Shown piece by piece: positions 46,087 through 55,043 of a DNA stretch of 64,000 nt. The stretch lies in NCBI GenBank assembly GCA_947495075.1, contig CANLXH010000002.1:310001-374000 (forward strand), read 5' to 3'. The DNA comes from an uncultured Croceitalea sp. (lineage in GTDB: Bacteria > Bacteroidota > Bacteroidia > Flavobacteriales > Flavobacteriaceae). The notes beneath the pieces were generated by a model. The model was not told the origin of the DNA, did no database searches, and worked only from the letters and a program-made list of their open reading frames with translations. The translations under genes and the position numbers were made by a program. Position 1 is the first letter of the stretch, and the number at the start of each line of letters is the position of its first letter.

Positions 46087-48369
46087 ATGAAATTTACGAG
46101 AATAATAGCCTTACTGCTTCTTGCCTTAGCTGTTTACTACAGTTTTAAATCACTAATGCCTTCCAATAAAGTTGAAGCAACTACAAGCAAAACCATTTTT
46201 TCTACTAAAAATGCATTAACTCATGTAAAACAATTATCCGTACAACCACATGCAGTTGGGTTTAATGGACATTCAAACGCATTAACCTATATAATTGGCG
46301 AACTTAAGAACATGGGCTTACAGACTATAACCCAAGAAGGTTACACCGCTGGAGACTGGGGTAATCTAAGTAAAGCCACCAATATATTAGCTAGAATTAA
46401 AGGAACAGAAAATGGCAAAGCTTTAATGCTTATGTCGCATTATGATAGTAATCCACATTCATCCTTTGGCGCAAGTGATGCCGCCAGCGGCGTTGCAACA
46501 ATTTTAGAAGGAATTAGAGCATTTTTAGAAGAAAATAAGTCTCCAAAAAATGATATCATTATTTTAATTACAGATGCTGAAGAATTAGGTTTAAATGGTG
46601 CGGATTTATTTGTGAATAACCATCCTTGGGCAAGAGATGTAGGCTTAGTATTAAATTTTGAAGCTCGTGGTAGCGGAGGTCCAAGCTACATGCTAATTGA
46701 AACCAATAGGGGTAATGGTAAATTAATTAAAGAATTCACCAAAGCAAATCCTGAATATCCTGTTGCAAATTCTTTAGCATATAGTATTTATAAAATGTTA
46801 CCTAATGATACAGACTTAACTGTCTTTAGAGAAGATGGTGATATTGATGGTTTTAATTTTGCATTCATAGATGACCATTATGATTACCATACCGCACTCG
46901 ATAATTATGATAGATTAGATAGAAATTCTCTGGCACATCAAGGCAGTTATTTAATGCCGTTATTAAATCATTTTAGCGTAACAGATTTGAATGATTTAAA
47001 AAGTCTAGACGATTACATCTATTTTAATGTTCCATTTTTCAGATTAATCTCATACCCTTTTGAATGGATTTGGCCCATGTTCGCAATAGGAATTTTAGTT
47101 TTTGCCGGACTATTGATTCTAGGTTTTAGAAAGAATGTACTACAAATAAAACCAATGCTACTAGGGTTTGTTCCTCTGCTTCTAGTCTTAATCGTAAATG
47201 GGTTTTTAGGATATATAAGTTGGCCATCTCTAAAATGGTGGTACCCTGATTATAAAGATATGCTACATGGGTTTACCTATAATGGACATATTTATATTCT
47301 ACAAATGACATTTTTGGCATTGGGCGTATGTTTTTTTATTTATAATAGATTCAAAAAAACAACTACACCTAATCTATTGGTTGCCCCTATTTTTATTTGG
47401 TTAGTTATTTGTGGTCTCGTTGCATTTTACCTAGAAGGTGCAAGCTTTTTTATTGTTCCAGTATTTGGTCTATTGGCCGCTTTTTTGGTTTGTATTAATC
47501 AAGAAAAGCCCAATGCATTGGTATTATTATTTTTGGCTCTACCAGGAATTTTTATACATGCCCCTTTTGTTAAAATGTTTCCTGTAGGTCTAGGGTTAAA
47601 AATGATGACGGCGGCTACTGTTTTTGTGACTTTAATTTATTTTATTGTCTTACCTCTTTTAAGACAAATAAAGGCACCGGTTAGATTAACTATTTTATGT
47701 TTTTTATTATTTGTTATTTTTGGCATTTCTGCACATTTAAATTCAGAATTTTCAGAAGATAAACCAAAACCAAGTAGTCTTTTGTATGTCTATGACGCTG
47801 ATAAAAATACTGCGAAATGGGCGACCTATGACAATAGAACTATTGGCTGGAACGGTCAGTTTTTTGGAGATAAGAAAAAACCAGTAGCTAATGAAGATTC
47901 TAATATTTTAAGTAGTAAATACAGTACTAGCTTTACTTATGTTGCAGAAACAGAGCCAAAATCAATTTTACCTCCAAGAATCGATATAGTCCACGATTCT
48001 ATTGTAGGATTAGAACGATTAATTTCACTTTGTATAACTCCACAACGCGATGTTAATAGACTAGAAGTTTTTACGAATACAATTAATCTTAATAGTGCCA
48101 AAGTAAATAATATTAGACTATCAGAATACTACTTAAAAAATAGAAGGTACGGCAAACTTATTACGCACTATATTTCTAATAACGATTTTACAGAGATAGA
48201 GCTCAGTATCCCCAAAGAGGAGACTTTGGAATTAACTTTCTTTGAAGCCTCTAATGATTTATTAACGAATAAACAATTTTCCGTTCCAGAAAGACCTAGG
48301 AATAGCATTCCAATGCCTTTTGTTTTAAACGACGCTATTTTAGTCACAAAAACCCTAAAATTTGAGTAA
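46087..48369 (+). CDS. M28 peptidase fused to a multi-TM domain (Pff1/FXNA-like)
   Basis: 760 residues. One N-terminal TM, then the M28 domain with zinc ligands in LMSHYDSNPHSSFGASDAAS, TDAEELGLNG, NFEARGSGGPSYM and HYDYHTALDNYDRLD. About eight TM helices follow (330-565), then a C-terminal extracytoplasmic beta domain. This layout resembles membrane-bound M28 metalloproteases. It overlaps the next gene by eight bases. Confidence 0.87.
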   Translation: MKFTRIIALLLLALAVYYSFKSLMPSNKVEATTSKTIFSTKNALTHVKQLSVQPHAVGFNGHSNALTYIIGELKNMGLQTITQEGYTAGDWGNLSKATNILARIKGTENGKALMLMSHYDSNPHSSFGASDAASGVATILEGIRAFLEENKSPKNDIIILITDAEELGLNGADLFVNNHPWARDVGLVLNFEARGSGGPSYMLIETNRGNGKLIKEFTKANPEYPVANSLAYSIYKMLPNDTDLTVFREDGDIDGFNFAFIDDHYDYHTALDNYDRLDRNSLAHQGSYLMPLLNHFSVTDLNDLKSLDDYIYFNVPFFRLISYPFEWIWPMFAIGILVFAGLLILGFRKNVLQIKPMLLGFVPLLLVLIVNGFLGYISWPSLKWWYPDYKDMLHGFTYNGHIYILQMTFLALGVCFFIYNRFKKTTTPNLLVAPIFIWLVICGLVAFYLEGASFFIVPVFGLLAAFLVCINQEKPNALVLLFLALPGIFIHAPFVKMFPVGLGLKMMTAATVFVTLIYFIVLPLLRQIKAPVRLTILCFLLFVIFGISAHLNSEFSEDKPKPSSLLYVYDADKNTAKWATYDNRTIGWNGQFFGDKKKPVANEDSNILSSKYSTSFTYVAETEPKSILPPRIDIVHDSIVGLERLISLCITPQRDVNRLEVFTNTINLNSAKVNNIRLSEYYLKNRRYGKLITHYISNNDFTEIELSIPKEETLELTFFEASNDLLTNKQFSVPERPRNSIPMPFVLNDAILVTKTLKFE

Positions 48370-49168
48370 AACAATAGGTATTATTGGTTGCGGATGGTTA
48401 GGTTTTCCACTAGCAGAAGATTTACTAAAATCTGGATACCGCGTGAAGGGAACAACTACTTCAACTTCAAAATTAAAAACGCTTAAACTTGCTGGTATTG
48501 ACTCTTACAAAGCAGAGCTTAACGAGGATAAAATAGAAGGAGACATAGAAAGTTTTTTATCAGAATTACATATTCTAATTGTAAATATTCCACCAAGGTT
48601 AAGAGAAAATAAAAAAAGTAGTTATAGCGCTAAAATTAAACTCCTATTAACAGAAATAGAAAAAACAACTATTAAGAATATTGTCTTTGTAAGTAGCACT
48701 TCTGTTTATGGGAATTTAGAAGGTAATGTCACAGAAGATTCTATACCAAAGCCAGAAACAGATTCAGGAAAACAATTACTCCAATGCGAACAACTTTTAT
48801 TACAAAACAAAACTTTTAGTACTGCTGTTATAAGATTTGGAGGGCTCATTGGCGAAGATAGACACCCTATTACAAAGCTTTCTGGAAAAAAAGGCTTAAA
48901 AAACGGAGAAGCATTGGTTAATCTTATTCATGCAAGCGATTGTATTCATATGATTAAGACTATCGTAGAAAAAGAATATTGGAACACTATTTTTAATGGA
49001 GTGTATCCGCAGCATCCAACAAAAAGAGAATATTATACTAATGAAGCCTTAAAAAGAGGTCTCGCTCTTCCAGAATTTACAGTCTCATCAACAAAGACTT
49101 TTAAAAAAATAATTATTAGTAAGAATTTTCTTAATAAATCAAATTTTCTCTACACCCCTATAATCTAG
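48362..49168 (+). CDS. NAD(P)-binding epimerase-like protein (YeeZ type)
   Basis: 268 residues from a TTG at 48362. Rossmann start KTIGIIGCGWLGFPLAEDLL, IVFVSSTSVYGNLEGNVTED (Ser and the SVYG segment of extended SDRs), IRFGGLIGEDRHPITKLSGK and LIHASDCIHMI. Substrate unknown. The overlap with the M28 gene shows co-transcription. Confidence 0.85.
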   Translation: MSKTIGIIGCGWLGFPLAEDLLKSGYRVKGTTTSTSKLKTLKLAGIDSYKAELNEDKIEGDIESFLSELHILIVNIPPRLRENKKSSYSAKIKLLLTEIEKTTIKNIVFVSSTSVYGNLEGNVTEDSIPKPETDSGKQLLQCEQLLLQNKTFSTAVIRFGGLIGEDRHPITKLSGKKGLKNGEALVNLIHASDCIHMIKTIVEKEYWNTIFNGVYPQHPTKREYYTNEALKRGLALPEFTVSSTKTFKKIIISKNFLNKSNFLYTPII

Positions 49169-49290
49169 TAGTTCACTAGGAAAAACTACTATTTGACAAC
49201 AATTAAGATTATTTTAAGTTAATTATAAAACTGATTTTCAATTACTTACGTTTTACTTAATACCTTTATGATATCAAAAAAAGTATAGCT

Positions 49291-49656
49291 ATGGAAAATT
49301 CAAGATTGGGAACAAAAATTTTACTAGAGACAGAAAGGCTTATATTAAATAGTTGCTCTTCAAAAAAGAAATCTCGCGAGCTTCATAAAGCAATCTTAAA
49401 AAAATATTATAATGCTGTAGATATTTGTATTGATTATCGCAGAAACCGGATTAAGATGGATGTTGTAATTAATGACAGTGATTACAAACATACCAAAATA
49501 AATACTGCGATTGCAACAATACCCATGAATCTCTCATTTAAAAGTATATGTAATTTACTACGCTCTTGTTTAGAAAAAGATGTAAAGAGCTTAGCCTTTT
49601 ACGCCAGATTATTAAGAGAATATGCCAATAAAGATGTTACATACATGGCTATATAG
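49291..49656 (+). CDS. Hypothetical small protein
   Basis: 121 residues, basic and mostly helical: ILLETERLILNSCSSKKKSR, DICIDYRRNRIKMDVVINDS and FKSICNLLRSCLEKDVKSLA. No signal peptide, TM or known motif. A TACCTTTA box about 25 bases upstream suggests it is expressed. I do not recognise a family. Confidence 0.55.
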   Translation: MENSRLGTKILLETERLILNSCSSKKKSRELHKAILKKYYNAVDICIDYRRNRIKMDVVINDSDYKHTKINTAIATIPMNLSFKSICNLLRSCLEKDVKSLAFYARLLREYANKDVTYMAI

Positions 49657-49754
49657 AAAAAATCAGAGTTGCTAATGAAAAAGATACCAAATGGCATCTT
49701 TTCTTGTTTTAAAACATATGCTTTTCTTTAACAGGCTATTAGACAATATTTTTA

Positions 49755-49762
49755 TAGTTTTG
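49755..49762 (+). promoter_or_regulatory. Candidate -7 box (TAGTTTTG) for the TPR protein gene
   Basis: TAGTTTTG fits TAnnTTTG, 21 bases before ATG 49784. It supports that start over the upstream in-frame ATG at 49691. Confidence 0.45.
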
Positions 49763-49783
49763 CCGCACTATAAAAGAAAAAAA

Positions 49784-50479
49784 ATGAAAAAAACTCTTCT
49801 AGTGTTAGCATTGTTTGCTGTTTTTATAAGCAACGCACAATCAAAAAGTGATTTACAATCTCATTACGAAGCATTTTATAAGGAAATGAAATCTCAAGGT
49901 GATGTTAATGGTGTTATAAACGCTTTAACGCATCTAAATGTGATAGCTCCGTCGCAACAACGTAGAGACACCCTCGCGTTTGTTTACATGAAAAATAACC
50001 AGAACCTACAAGCTTTAAATACAATAGGTATTGAGAGTAATCCTAATGATTCTGATTTGGCTGTACAAGTAAAGGCTGTTACATTAAAGGCTTTAAACCA
50101 ACCCCAAAGAGCTATTGTACATTTTGAAAGTATGTTTAAACGCAACCCAACACCCTATATAGCTTATGAATTGGCAGATCTAAAAATTCAGATAGGTGAT
50201 AATGATGGTGCAGGAACAAATATAGAATACGGATTGGCAAATTCTAAAGATGATATGAAATATGCTTTTTATGAGCGTCAACAACCGTATGAAGTTCCAT
50301 TAAAAGCTGCTTTTACACACTTAAAGGGCCTAATGCAGTTTAACAAAGACAAAGAAGATATAGATGCTGCCATTGTTTACATGGACGAAGCATTAAAAAT
50401 TGATCCAAATTTTAATTTGGCAAGTTTAAGCAAGCAAGCGTTGGAATCAAGAAAAGCAGTTCCAAAAACCGAGGAATAG
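49784..50479 (+). CDS. Exported TPR-like protein
   Basis: 231 residues. Signal peptide MKKTLLVLALFAVFISNAQS, then helical TPR-like repeats (FVYMKNNQNLQALNTIGIES; KALNQPQRAIVHFESMFKRN; AIVYMDEALKIDPNFNLASL). Probably a periplasmic protein-interaction scaffold. It is followed by a strong terminator. Confidence 0.8.
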   Translation: MKKTLLVLALFAVFISNAQSKSDLQSHYEAFYKEMKSQGDVNGVINALTHLNVIAPSQQRRDTLAFVYMKNNQNLQALNTIGIESNPNDSDLAVQVKAVTLKALNQPQRAIVHFESMFKRNPTPYIAYELADLKIQIGDNDGAGTNIEYGLANSKDDMKYAFYERQQPYEVPLKAAFTHLKGLMQFNKDKEDIDAAIVYMDEALKIDPNFNLASLSKQALESRKAVPKTEE

Positions 50480-50500
50480 AACACATTATTATTAAACATA

Positions 50501-50529
50501 AAAAAGAGGCAGAATAGCCTCTTTTTTTA
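50501..50529 (+). terminator. Rho-independent terminator after the TPR gene
   Basis: AAAGAGGC/GCCTCTTT stem with a short loop, followed by TTTTTAT. Confidence 0.85.
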
Positions 50530-50618
50530 TACAACATGTTGATATTTAAAGTTTAACATCTATTTTTAAATTTCAAAAATATCTTGGAGTATCTTTAATT
50601 TCTATCAAAACAAACGTC

Positions 50619-51083
50619 ATGAAAAAAGTAATACTTATTTTGCCATTTCTATTGGCTATGACTTCCATAACAGCTCAAAACTCCGAGAGCGAAATTTCTA
50701 GTGTAAAAGCGGCATGTTTAGACTATATAAATACATTTTATAAGGCAGATACCACTTTAGCTTATAGAAGTGTTCACAAAAGTGTTCGTAAGACAGGTTT
50801 CTATTTTAAAGATGATGACAAAATTTATTCTGAACAACTAGAAATGCCTTTTGATAAACTTGTTAGCCTAGCGAAAAGATGGAATGCAAGTGGTAATCAA
50901 ACAGATGAAAATTCACCTAAAGAGGTTGTAATTTTTGAAGTGTCTGACAAAACTGCAAGTGCAAAAGTAACAGCTGTATGGGGTATAGATTATTTGAGTT
51001 TAATGAAAGAAGATGGAAAATGGATGATAGTAAATGTATTGTGGCAATCTGCACCCAAATTTTCGATTTCGGAGACTAAATAA
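50619..51083 (+). CDS. Exported NTF2/lumazine-binding-like protein
   Basis: 154 residues: signal peptide KKVILILPFLLAMTSITAQ, then an NTF2-like cone (VKAACLDYINTFYKADTTLA ... YLSLMKEDGKWMIVNVLWQS) as in Bacteroidota putative lumazine-binding proteins. Function unknown. It is convergent with the next gene, one base between the stops. Confidence 0.75.
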   Translation: MKKVILILPFLLAMTSITAQNSESEISSVKAACLDYINTFYKADTTLAYRSVHKSVRKTGFYFKDDDKIYSEQLEMPFDKLVSLAKRWNASGNQTDENSPKEVVIFEVSDKTASAKVTAVWGIDYLSLMKEDGKWMIVNVLWQSAPKFSISETK

Positions 51084-51084
51084 C

Positions 51085-51585
51085 TTAATCCTGTTCTTTA
51101 AGTTTCTTTATCAACAAACTATCTGAGTCTTTTTTTAAAGCTACTAAAGCTGATACATTCTCGTTAGGCACAGCAATTGATAATACATAATGGGCAATTT
51201 TCCATTCCCCATTAACTTTTTGTAATACTCCGGAACCCCTACAAAGTTCCATTTGGGTATCTAACAATTCATCAAACCAAGCAAAATTCTTTTCTTCATT
51301 TAAATATATATTCCGTTCTACAGCACTAAAACTCCAAGCTTTTCCACCATCAAAGAATGGTTTTGAATAATTTCGAAATTCTTGATTTTGCCAATTTTCT
51401 GTAGCATCTGTACCTAAAAAAACACCATTTTGGGTCATTTTATCAAAATAAGCATCGAAATCTGCTTCAGCAGCAGCATTGTGCCAAGCATCCAAAACAC
51501 TATTTATTGTTTCCTTATCAGACTTTTGAGAAAAAAGAACCACATTCCAGAGCATTAAAACAATACTAAATAATCTAACTTTCAT
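51085..51585 (-). CDS. Exported NTF2/SnoaL-like protein
   Basis: 166 residues: signal peptide KVRLFSIVLMLWNVVLFS, then an NTF2-like fold (INSVLDAWHNAAAEADFDAY, NGVFLGTDATENW, SGVLQKVNGEWKIAHYVLSI). It overlaps the upstream lipoprotein gene by 11 bases, so the two are co-expressed. Its own role is unknown. Confidence 0.78.
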   Translation of the reverse strand: MKVRLFSIVLMLWNVVLFSQKSDKETINSVLDAWHNAAAEADFDAYFDKMTQNGVFLGTDATENWQNQEFRNYSKPFFDGGKAWSFSAVERNIYLNEEKNFAWFDELLDTQMELCRGSGVLQKVNGEWKIAHYVLSIAVPNENVSALVALKKDSDSLLIKKLKEQD

Positions 51586-52072
51586 CTAAAATTAATTCTG
51601 TGTCCAACTTATTATTAATAACGACATTAAATTGATTTCGAAAGGCATTTCTGGCGATTAACATTTCCTTTAATGGAGTATTTACATCCGTATTCTCGGC
51701 TAAACTAGCCTTTACTTTTAAAAGAAAAGTGCGTAATACTTTTTGCCTGCTCTTAACCTGTGCTTTATCAAACTCCTTAGGGTAAGTGGATTCTCTAAGG
51801 TTTTTTTCTTTTTCTAATAAGTCATTAATTGCCAATACCAAGTCTTCATTATTATCTGACCGGTAGAGTACTTCAAAGCTATCTTGCATTTCTTGAAATT
51901 CTGGCCATGCACTTAGTATACCCTCAGACCGAGGGTTAAATTTTTGAGTCTTTGGAGTGTTTTGAAATGATACAAATTCAGTTTTCGAATTAGTTAAAAT
52001 CTCAGGGGTTTTCTCTTGCTTACAGCTAAAAACCAATACTAGAGATACAAAATAAATCAACGATTTCTGCAT
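51575..52072 (-). CDS. Helical lipoprotein of unknown function
   Basis: About 165 residues from ATG 52072 (an ATG at 52087 adds five). Lipobox LVFSCKQ near residue 17, then a disordered stretch and a helical domain (WPEFQEMQDSFEVLYRSDNN; SRQKVLRTFLLKVKASLAEN). Probably a periplasmic lipoprotein. First gene of a two-gene operon with the NTF2-like gene. Confidence 0.7.
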   Translation of the reverse strand: MQKSLIYFVSLVLVFSCKQEKTPEILTNSKTEFVSFQNTPKTQKFNPRSEGILSAWPEFQEMQDSFEVLYRSDNNEDLVLAINDLLEKEKNLRESTYPKEFDKAQVKSRQKVLRTFLLKVKASLAENTDVNTPLKEMLIARNAFRNQFNVVINNKLDTELILDES

Positions 52073-52136
52073 AAAACGAAAGTACAAATTTTAAGATAAG
52101 CTATATTTACATCGTATTGAATTAACTTCTTTTTAA

Positions 52137-53084
52137 ATGCAAAAATCGATTCTAATTATTGGTGCGTGTGGACAAATAGGAACAGAACTTACTATAGCTT
52201 TGCGAGAAAAATATGGCGCAGATTCTGTAATTGCTAGTGATATTCGTGAAGGTAGTGAAAGTCTTATGAAATCTGGTCCTTTTGAGTTATTGGACGCTAC
52301 AGATTATGCTTCTATTGAAGATGTGGTTATGCATTATGAGGTTGAAGAAGTATATTTAATGGCAGCCATGCTTAGTGCTACAGCAGAAAAATTTCCCATG
52401 CGTGCATGGAACTTGAATATGAATTCTTTGTTCAATATTCTAAACTTAGCCAAAGAAAAGAAGATTGCCAAAGTATTTTGGCCCTCGAGTATCGCTGTTT
52501 TTGGACCAAATACTCCAAAGGAGAATACTCCGCAAAATACCTTAATGGAGCCGAGTACGGTTTATGGGATTAGTAAGCAATCTGGCGAACGCTGGTGCGA
52601 ATATTATTATAAAAAGTTTGGAGTTGATATACGTAGTGTGCGTTATCCTGGTTTAATTAGTTGGAAAACCTTACCAGGTGGTGGCACTACGGATTATGCC
52701 GTTGAAATCTATCATAAAGCACTCAAAGAAAAAAAATATACGTGTTTCCTTTCTAAGGGAACAAAACTACCCATGATGTTTATGGATGATGCAATCAGAG
52801 CTACTATTTCAATTATGGATGCAGATGCTAATTCTATAAAAATTAGGTCTTCTTATAATTTGGGCGCCATGAGTTTTGGACCTGAAGAAATCGCAGCAAG
52901 TATTAAAGTGCAAATACCAGATTTTGAAATTACTTATGAACCAGATTTTAGACAACCCATTGCCGATTCTTGGCCAAGTAGTATAGACGATTCTAAAGCT
53001 TCAGAAGACTGGAACTGGAAACCAGAGTTTAATTTAGAGAAAACTACTAAAGAGATGCTAAGAAATTTAAAAAATAATCAATAG
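52137..53084 (+). CDS. NAD-dependent epimerase-type L-threonine 3-dehydrogenase
   Basis: 315 residues. Extended SDR with ILIIGACGQIGTELTIALRE, YLMAAMLSATAEKFPMRAWN, WPSSIAVFGPNTPKENTPQN, the catalytic YGISK (STVYGISKQSGE) and the family-specific RYPGLISWKTLPGGGTTDYA. These match the epimerase-like threonine dehydrogenases that convert L-threonine to 2-amino-3-ketobutyrate. A TATATTTA box lies upstream. Confidence 0.85.
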   Translation: MQKSILIIGACGQIGTELTIALREKYGADSVIASDIREGSESLMKSGPFELLDATDYASIEDVVMHYEVEEVYLMAAMLSATAEKFPMRAWNLNMNSLFNILNLAKEKKIAKVFWPSSIAVFGPNTPKENTPQNTLMEPSTVYGISKQSGERWCEYYYKKFGVDIRSVRYPGLISWKTLPGGGTTDYAVEIYHKALKEKKYTCFLSKGTKLPMMFMDDAIRATISIMDADANSIKIRSSYNLGAMSFGPEEIAASIKVQIPDFEITYEPDFRQPIADSWPSSIDDSKASEDWNWKPEFNLEKTTKEMLRNLKNNQ

Positions 53085-53120
53085 ATACAATTGATAATCT
53101 ATATATGCTAAGATGGATAG

Positions 53121-53309
53121 TTATTCTCCTTTTTTGCTTTTTTTTCTTTCGCCCCAACCGCGATACCAAAACACAGCTCCTATAGCTGCTAAGTAACTCC
53201 CATATTCGCTAATAGTCTGTTCAATTTTAAGTGTTTTAAGGACTATTGTTAATAAGCTTAGTATAACTAGCACAATTCCAATCTTTTCAAATTTACTTAG
53301 ATTTCCCAT
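53121..53309 (-). CDS. Small membrane protein
   Basis: 62 residues with two TM segments (IGIVLVILSLLTIVLKTL; YGSYLAAIGAVFWYRGWGER) and a basic C-terminus. No family recognised. The context, next to moaC on the same strand, may be chance. Confidence 0.5.
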   Translation of the reverse strand: MGNLSKFEKIGIVLVILSLLTIVLKTLKIEQTISEYGSYLAAIGAVFWYRGWGERKKSKKGE

Positions 53310-53346
53310 TTGCCTACTGTTTAGTTATTGTTATACTTATTATGTC

Positions 53347-53772
53347 TTAATTAGTAATATCCGACTTCCCACCCTTTTTTTTAAGTAATTTAATATTTTG
53401 AATTTCAATCGCCTTATCAATTGGCTTCAGCATATCATACATATTCAAGGCTACTACACTTGCTCCATGCATGGCTTCTACTTCTATCCCAGTTTTGTAA
53501 AAGGTTTTTACGGTGACTTTTATAATAATATTTAACCCATCGATCTCATAATCTATTCCTGCAAACTCAATAGGTAAAGGATGGCAATCTGGCAACAGTT
53601 CTGGAGTTTTCTTCAAACCCAAAAAACCGGCAGCTTTACTCATGGCAAAGACATTTCCTTTCGGGACCGTGTTGTTTTGTATTGCATCAATAGTATTTTG
53701 TGAGCCTACTTTTACAATGGCTTGTGCTACTGCGGTACGATGAGTGTTTTGTTTTTGCGTAATATCTACCAT
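53347..53772 (-). CDS. moaC: Cyclic pyranopterin monophosphate synthase MoaC
   Basis: 141 residues. Second step of molybdenum cofactor synthesis. It has MVDITQKQNTHRTAVAQA, KGNVFAMSKAAGFLG (catalytic Lys), LLPDCHPLPIEFAGIDYE, GIEVEAMHGASVVALNMYDM and LKPIDKAIEIQNIKLLKKKG. It is slightly short at the N-terminus but complete in motifs. It lies three bases downstream of moaE on the minus strand. Confidence 0.93.
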   Translation of the reverse strand: MVDITQKQNTHRTAVAQAIVKVGSQNTIDAIQNNTVPKGNVFAMSKAAGFLGLKKTPELLPDCHPLPIEFAGIDYEIDGLNIIIKVTVKTFYKTGIEVEAMHGASVVALNMYDMLKPIDKAIEIQNIKLLKKKGGKSDITN

Positions 53773-53775
53773 TTG

Positions 53776-54216
53776 CTATGTATTTACCTTCCATTGATAA
53801 GAATCATCTTCAAACAACTCTTTACCAAAAACAGGAACTTCCTTTTTAATTTCCTCAACCACATGATGCAATGCCTCAAAAACTTCTTTTCTATGAGGAG
53901 AAGAAACAAAAACAAAAAGACATATTTCACCTACCTCAACTTTACCTAGGCTATGGTAAATATGCATACAAGTGAGGTCAAATTTATCGAAAGTGGCTTC
54001 ACGAATCTCATGAAATTTTAGATTGGCCATTTTTTCATAAGCCGTATATTCTATGGCTCCCACTTTTTTACCTTCAATTTCATCAGCACGTACCTGCCCC
54101 AAAAAAATGTCATGAGCACCAATAGTAGTTTTGGACTGATGTTTGGCAATGGAATTGGCTATAAAATCTGGAGTAATAGCCCCACTTACAAATACATTTT
54201 TTACCTCTTTTTCCAA
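53776..54216 (-). CDS. moaE: Molybdopterin synthase catalytic subunit MoaE
   Basis: 146 residues. It transfers sulfur from MoaD to precursor Z. Motifs: THDIFLGQVRADEIEG-like AHDIFLGQVRADEIEGKKVG, IEYTAYEKMANLKFHEIREA, CMHIYHSLGKVEVGEICLFV, SSPHRKEVFEALHHVVEEIK and the C-terminal Lys region PVFGKELFEDDSYQWKVN. Operon with moaC; moaA, moaD and moeA are not in the window. Confidence 0.93.
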   Translation of the reverse strand: MEKEVKNVFVSGAITPDFIANSIAKHQSKTTIGAHDIFLGQVRADEIEGKKVGAIEYTAYEKMANLKFHEIREATFDKFDLTCMHIYHSLGKVEVGEICLFVFVSSPHRKEVFEALHHVVEEIKKEVPVFGKELFEDDSYQWKVNT

Positions 54217-54256
54217 GTTTATAGTATTTGATTTAAAGGTACTGAAGAATTAAATA

Positions 54257-54625
54257 TTATCTGTCTTTTGTTCTATAAACAAATTTATGCCCACTCCAAT
54301 CAGCATCAATGACAGCTACTTTTGTAGCTACAAGGCTCGAATCAAGTCCAAAATTCATTATATTGAACTTGTCAATTTCAGTTTTAATTTTAGAACTCTT
54401 TTTGGGCCAACTTACCCAAAGTATTCCTGTTTTCTTTAGGTTGTTTTTGGCCATAACAAAATAGATTTCTAATTCCCTTTGTGTAGTGCAAAAGATATGA
54501 GCTAAATCTATGGCAACTTGTTTATTTGTAGTATTAATCTCGACATCCTTAGGAAAGGAAATAAAAAAATCTAAATAATTCTTAGGTGCGTTTAGTACTT
54601 GAATACAGAACCCCCTCCTTGATTC
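54257..54625 (-). pseudogene. 5'-truncated DUF3052-like gene
   Basis: Reading from the TGA-side stop back to a stop at 54626 gives VLNAPKNYLDFFISFPKDVE, IDLAHIFCTTQRELEIYFV, GILWVSWPKKSSKIKTEI and VATKVAVIDADWSGHKFVYR, the full DUF3052 pattern except the first 15-20 residues. No ATG, GTG or TTG precedes the VLNAP segment, so the normal start is missing. The methionine at 54454 would give only the last 65 residues. The break lies near 54600, about 140 bases from tRNA-Arg. Confidence 0.65.
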
Positions 54626-54744
54626 CTAACTTCTTTGTTAATGGTATTCCTGAATATCCATGAGTCTTCATAATTAGTAAATTTTATAGCTAAGACATAG
54701 AATTGCTTTCTATCAAAAATACTATTTTTAGCATCTTGTTTATT

Positions 54745-54816
54745 GGCCCCGTAGTTCAATGGATAGAATAGAAGTTTCCTAAACTTTAGATGCAAGTTCG
54801 ATTCTTGCTGGGGTCA
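54745..54816 (+). tRNA. tRNA-Arg (anticodon CCU)
   Basis: 72-nt cloverleaf. Acceptor GGCCCCG/TGGGGTC with two G-U pairs, D-arm with AGTTCAATGGATAGAAT, anticodon stem-loop GAAGT-TTCCTAA-ACTTT (CCU), T-arm with GTTCGATTC, discriminator A, and no encoded CCA. The integrase gene begins 228 bases downstream in the same direction, so its 3' end is the probable attachment site. Confidence 0.92.
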
Positions 54817-54886
54817 CTTTTTAACATTTAAAGGAAACCTATAAATGTTTAAATATATTGATATTCAGTATTTTACATTTTTTTGA

Positions 54887-54908
54887 TTTTAAATGATATC
54901 ATTTAAAA
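54887..54908. repeat. Perfect 22-bp palindrome upstream of the integrase
   Basis: TTTTAAATGAT followed by its exact reverse complement ATCATTTAAAA, with no loop. It lies between the tRNA and the integrase start. Candidate operator or integrase arm site. Confidence 0.6.
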
Positions 54909-55043
54909 CCATTCATTTGAGTTCACAAATCGTCAACATTTTTAACCAAATGTTATCGTTTTTTAAAGATACTCGTTTTAAAGCTGTTAAATAAAAGCTT
55001 TACAGGTGATTTGACTTTCGTCTAAACTAAGTTTAACTTAAAG

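Noticed and set aside
54592..54795. Minus-strand 67-codon frame between DUF3052 and tRNA-Arg
   Set aside because: It overlaps the tRNA on the opposite strand and the DUF3052 remnant in another frame, with no motif. It could hide a gene fragment but cannot be supported.
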